In this document: one piece after another, positions 19,603-21,484 of the stretch
How positions within the stretch are numbered: the stretch's first letter is position 1
Layout of the letters: the number at the start of each line of letters is the position of its first letter
Source of the DNA: Spirochaeta_B sp964398645
GTDB taxonomy: Bacteria; Spirochaetota; Spirochaetia; DSM-27196; DSM-8902
Assembly: GCA_964398645.1 (NCBI GenBank)
Contig: CAYNNU010000012.1
Span: forward strand, 1-21,484
Length of the DNA stretch: 21,484 nt
Direction: 5' to 3'
The notes under the pieces: model-generated
Database searches by the model: none
The model's input: only the letters and a program-made list of their open reading frames with translations
Told to the model about the DNA's origin: nothing
Translations under genes and position numbers: made by a program

Positions 19603-21484
19603 CTATACCATCTTCCCTTTTTGAGCTGCCTGCATAAGTTTTCGGGACCAAAAGTTTTTGTGCAGGTATGCAATCTTTTGCTGCGGGTTTTCTATTCCGG
19701 CGCTGCGTTCCTGTAACTGTTTTGCTGCCCGCCCGATGATGGCGTTAGGGTCTTCTTCTGGCGTTTTTTGCTCAGTTAGCACTTGGCTGTAGAGGCTGTA
19801 ATAAATGGGGGCCTGGGGGTCATGGACCTGAAGTGCTTTTGTTCTCATTAAGGTGCGTAACAGTTCAATTCCTTCAGTATTGCCAAGCTTAAAAAGGGCA
19901 AATGCGTGCAGGGTCTTTGACAAAAGAAGCGGGGCACAATGATCCTTTTCTATTTGACCAATTGCGAGTGCTTCGATAGCAAAAAATGACTTGTCAGTAT
20001 GTGAAACTGCCTGGTCATGCTGTTCCCACTTTGCAATAGCTTGTTCCAGAAAAACGACTGCTTGAGAATATTCTTCCATATGCAATAAGGCTTCACCGGT
20101 AAATAGCAGGTTTTCACCATTTTCTGGTAGCTCATAAAGAATTGAGAGTGCTGAGGCAGGACTATATTGATAGCCTATGCTGCGTGCAGCCCAGCTTGCA
20201 CTGCTGATCATTGCATCGGTGTTTTCGTAGATGCGGGCAAGGCTACGGCAGGAATTAAAGCGGTGGATTGCAGTCTTATACAATCCGAGCTCAAAGGCGG
20301 TGCGGGCCTGTATGGAAGAAAGACGCAGAGCCTGGGATTCCCAGCCAGATCGATCTGCTAGGTCAATATACTCTGCAGCAGTTGCGGCTGCTCGGGTGTA
20401 GTTTCCATTTAGAAAGTACACAGCAGCCAGCTGGCAGCTAATATCAATATGCTGGATACTGGTTTTCTGTTTTCCGCTTACAGTGCTTGCTACCTGTAGG
20501 TAGTGGAGCCCTTCACGGATTCTGCCTTCGGCAAGTTTGCTGCGCGCAATGATAGTGTGGGCTGCAGCCAAGCCTTTCCGGTGGTGGGCCTCCTGAAAGG
20601 CCATAATGGCATTTTTTGCATGCAGGATGGATCGGTTAAACACCTTTTCCTGCTGTGCCGTGCGGGCTAGCTCAAGCAGCACCCTTCCGCGGTCGCTGGC
20701 GGAAACCAAAGCGGAATTCAGCGGTGCAGGAGGGGATGCAAGCAATTGCTGCCGAGTGTTTTCGTCGATTTGGAGGGCGGCAAGCTGCAGGCGTCCTGCC
20801 CAGAGAATCCATTGCAAACGCCGCGATATTCGTTCGGTAAAGCGTAAGCCTGGCAGAATGCTGCCGGCATAGAGCATGTCATGGGCTTCCTTCAGACGAT
20901 TATTCCATAGATATTCCTGAATAAGATCTGCATACCAGTCGAGTAATCTGTCTGGGGGGACAGTAGCCGTGGCTAGAGTAAGAATTGCCGGTGAGACCTG
21001 TATTTCGCCATTTTCAATTGCCCGCTGTAGGTGATGGGCCGCAGTTTCGGAAATTGTTTGCCGCTGGGATGGGGGCAAGTGGTTTTGTAGTTCAGTTGTG
21101 ATATCGCTGGATGTACAACGCAGGATTGTTTCAGAAACGATTAAGCCTGCGCCGGCTAATTGTTTGCATATTTCCGGTAATACTACAGGAGAAATATTTA
21201 ATTCCTGCAGGAGGGCTGATATGTATATATAAGGGAATAGACCTTCCAGTTTATCAAGGGTGTACAGAACAATAAGTGATTGAGTGTCCAGATTTGTGAG
21301 AACGGTATACAAGCCCCCAGTTTTTTCCTGCTTCCAGTAGCGTATTGCTGCTGCACTTTGGCTTAAGCGTTCATGGTCTAGCGGGGTGCAGGCAATGCAG
21401 GGCAGACCGGCCAAGCTACCAGCCTCTTCTGGTGAAATAATTACCGGGATCCCGCTTGTGCGTTCTAGTAAGAGTGTACTAATC
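19603..21484 (-). CDS. C-terminal part of a STAND-like ATPase/TPR regulator (5' truncated)
   Basis: The frame stays open to the window edge with no stop, so the internal TTG at 21414 is not a credible start and the gene continues outside. The visible 626 residues begin ERTSGIPVIISPEEAG, then CIACTPLDHERLSQSA, which resembles the late part of a STAND/AAA nucleotide-binding domain (strand, then a P-L-x-x-x segment before the lid). A short winged-helix-like stretch follows, then a long array of TPR helix pairs (roughly residues 230-590). No Walker motif, kinase or DNA-binding domain is in view. Such proteins are usually signalling or transcription regulators with TPR sensors, but that is inferred from architecture. 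It ends 82 bases before the tRNA gene; no terminator is seen between them. Confidence 0.6.
   Translation of the reverse strand, partial: ISTLLLERTSGIPVIISPEEAGSLAGLPCIACTPLDHERLSQSAAAIRYWKQEKTGGLYTVLTNLDTQSLIVLYTLDKLEGLFPYIYISALLQELNISPVVLPEICKQLAGAGLIVSETILRCTSSDITTELQNHLPPSQRQTISETAAHHLQRAIENGEIQVSPAILTLATATVPPDRLLDWYADLIQEYLWNNRLKEAHDMLYAGSILPGLRFTERISRRLQWILWAGRLQLAALQIDENTRQQLLASPPAPLNSALVSASDRGRVLLELARTAQQEKVFNRSILHAKNAIMAFQEAHHRKGLAAAHTIIARSKLAEGRIREGLHYLQVASTVSGKQKTSIQHIDISCQLAAVYFLNGNYTRAAATAAEYIDLADRSGWESQALRLSSIQARTAFELGLYKTAIHRFNSCRSLARIYENTDAMISSASWAARSIGYQYSPASALSILYELPENGENLLFTGEALLHMEEYSQAVVFLEQAIAKWEQHDQAVSHTDKSFFAIEALAIGQIEKDHCAPLLLSKTLHAFALFKLGNTEGIELLRTLMRTKALQVHDPQAPIYYSLYSQVLTEQKTPEEDPNAIIGRAAKQLQERSAGIENPQQKIAYLHKNFWSRKLMQAAQKGKMV

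Overview
The window is a compact, protein-coding bacterial chromosome segment of moderate G+C. It has one tRNA gene and almost no intergenic space, with many overlapping stop/start junctions. Gene content and protein style (a short PcnB, an MlaF/MlaD pair with a TPR lipoprotein, CheD beside a soluble MCP-like protein, several TPR-rich exported proteins) fit a free-living diderm spirochaete best. That placement is inferred from general resemblance, not from a database search. Nothing suggests a phage, IS element, integron or CRISPR array; this is housekeeping DNA with a few unusual accessory modules.

Layout. 1-2670 (+): 3' part of an MCE/Mla lipid-transport operon, with a possible permease tail, an MlaF-like ATPase, an MlaD-like substrate-binding protein and a TPR lipoprotein. 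2685-3620 (-): a membrane-anchored M23/LytM peptidase. 3778-5178 (+): a cysteine-rich ArsR-type regulator directly followed by aroB. 5187-10736 (-): a tightly overlapping operon pabB-pabC-hisS-hrpA (folate precursor synthesis, histidyl-tRNA synthetase, DEAH helicase). 10763-11908 (+): pcnB, overlapping tail-to-tail with cheD. 11900-15504 (-): a three-gene operon with its own TTGACA-17-TACAGT promoter, encoding an exported TPR protein with a ruined gluzincin motif, a 594-residue soluble MCP-like coiled-coil protein, and CheD. 15555-18855 (-): a COG1078-type HD phosphohydrolase, an RluA-family pseudouridine synthase and a P-loop/Asp23-domain fusion. 18944-19414 (+): nrdR, apparently leaderless. 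19448-19520 (-): tRNA-Met with promoter and terminator. 19603 to the window end (-): the C-terminal part of a STAND-like/TPR regulator whose start lies outside the window.

The most interesting unit is the cheD operon. Its soluble MCP-like protein has no sensor or membrane segment. It carries one clear MCP-tip-like segment, a possible second one, and a CheZ-like QDIxxQ motif. It ends in the same G-x-V-x-L-F tail as CheD. The cheD ribosome-binding site is partly folded into a hairpin whose loop holds most of the upstream stop codon. Together with the secreted pseudo-peptidase/TPR protein this could be an undescribed chemotaxis-associated module. Second in interest are the P-loop-Asp23 fusion and the ArsR-aroB pair.
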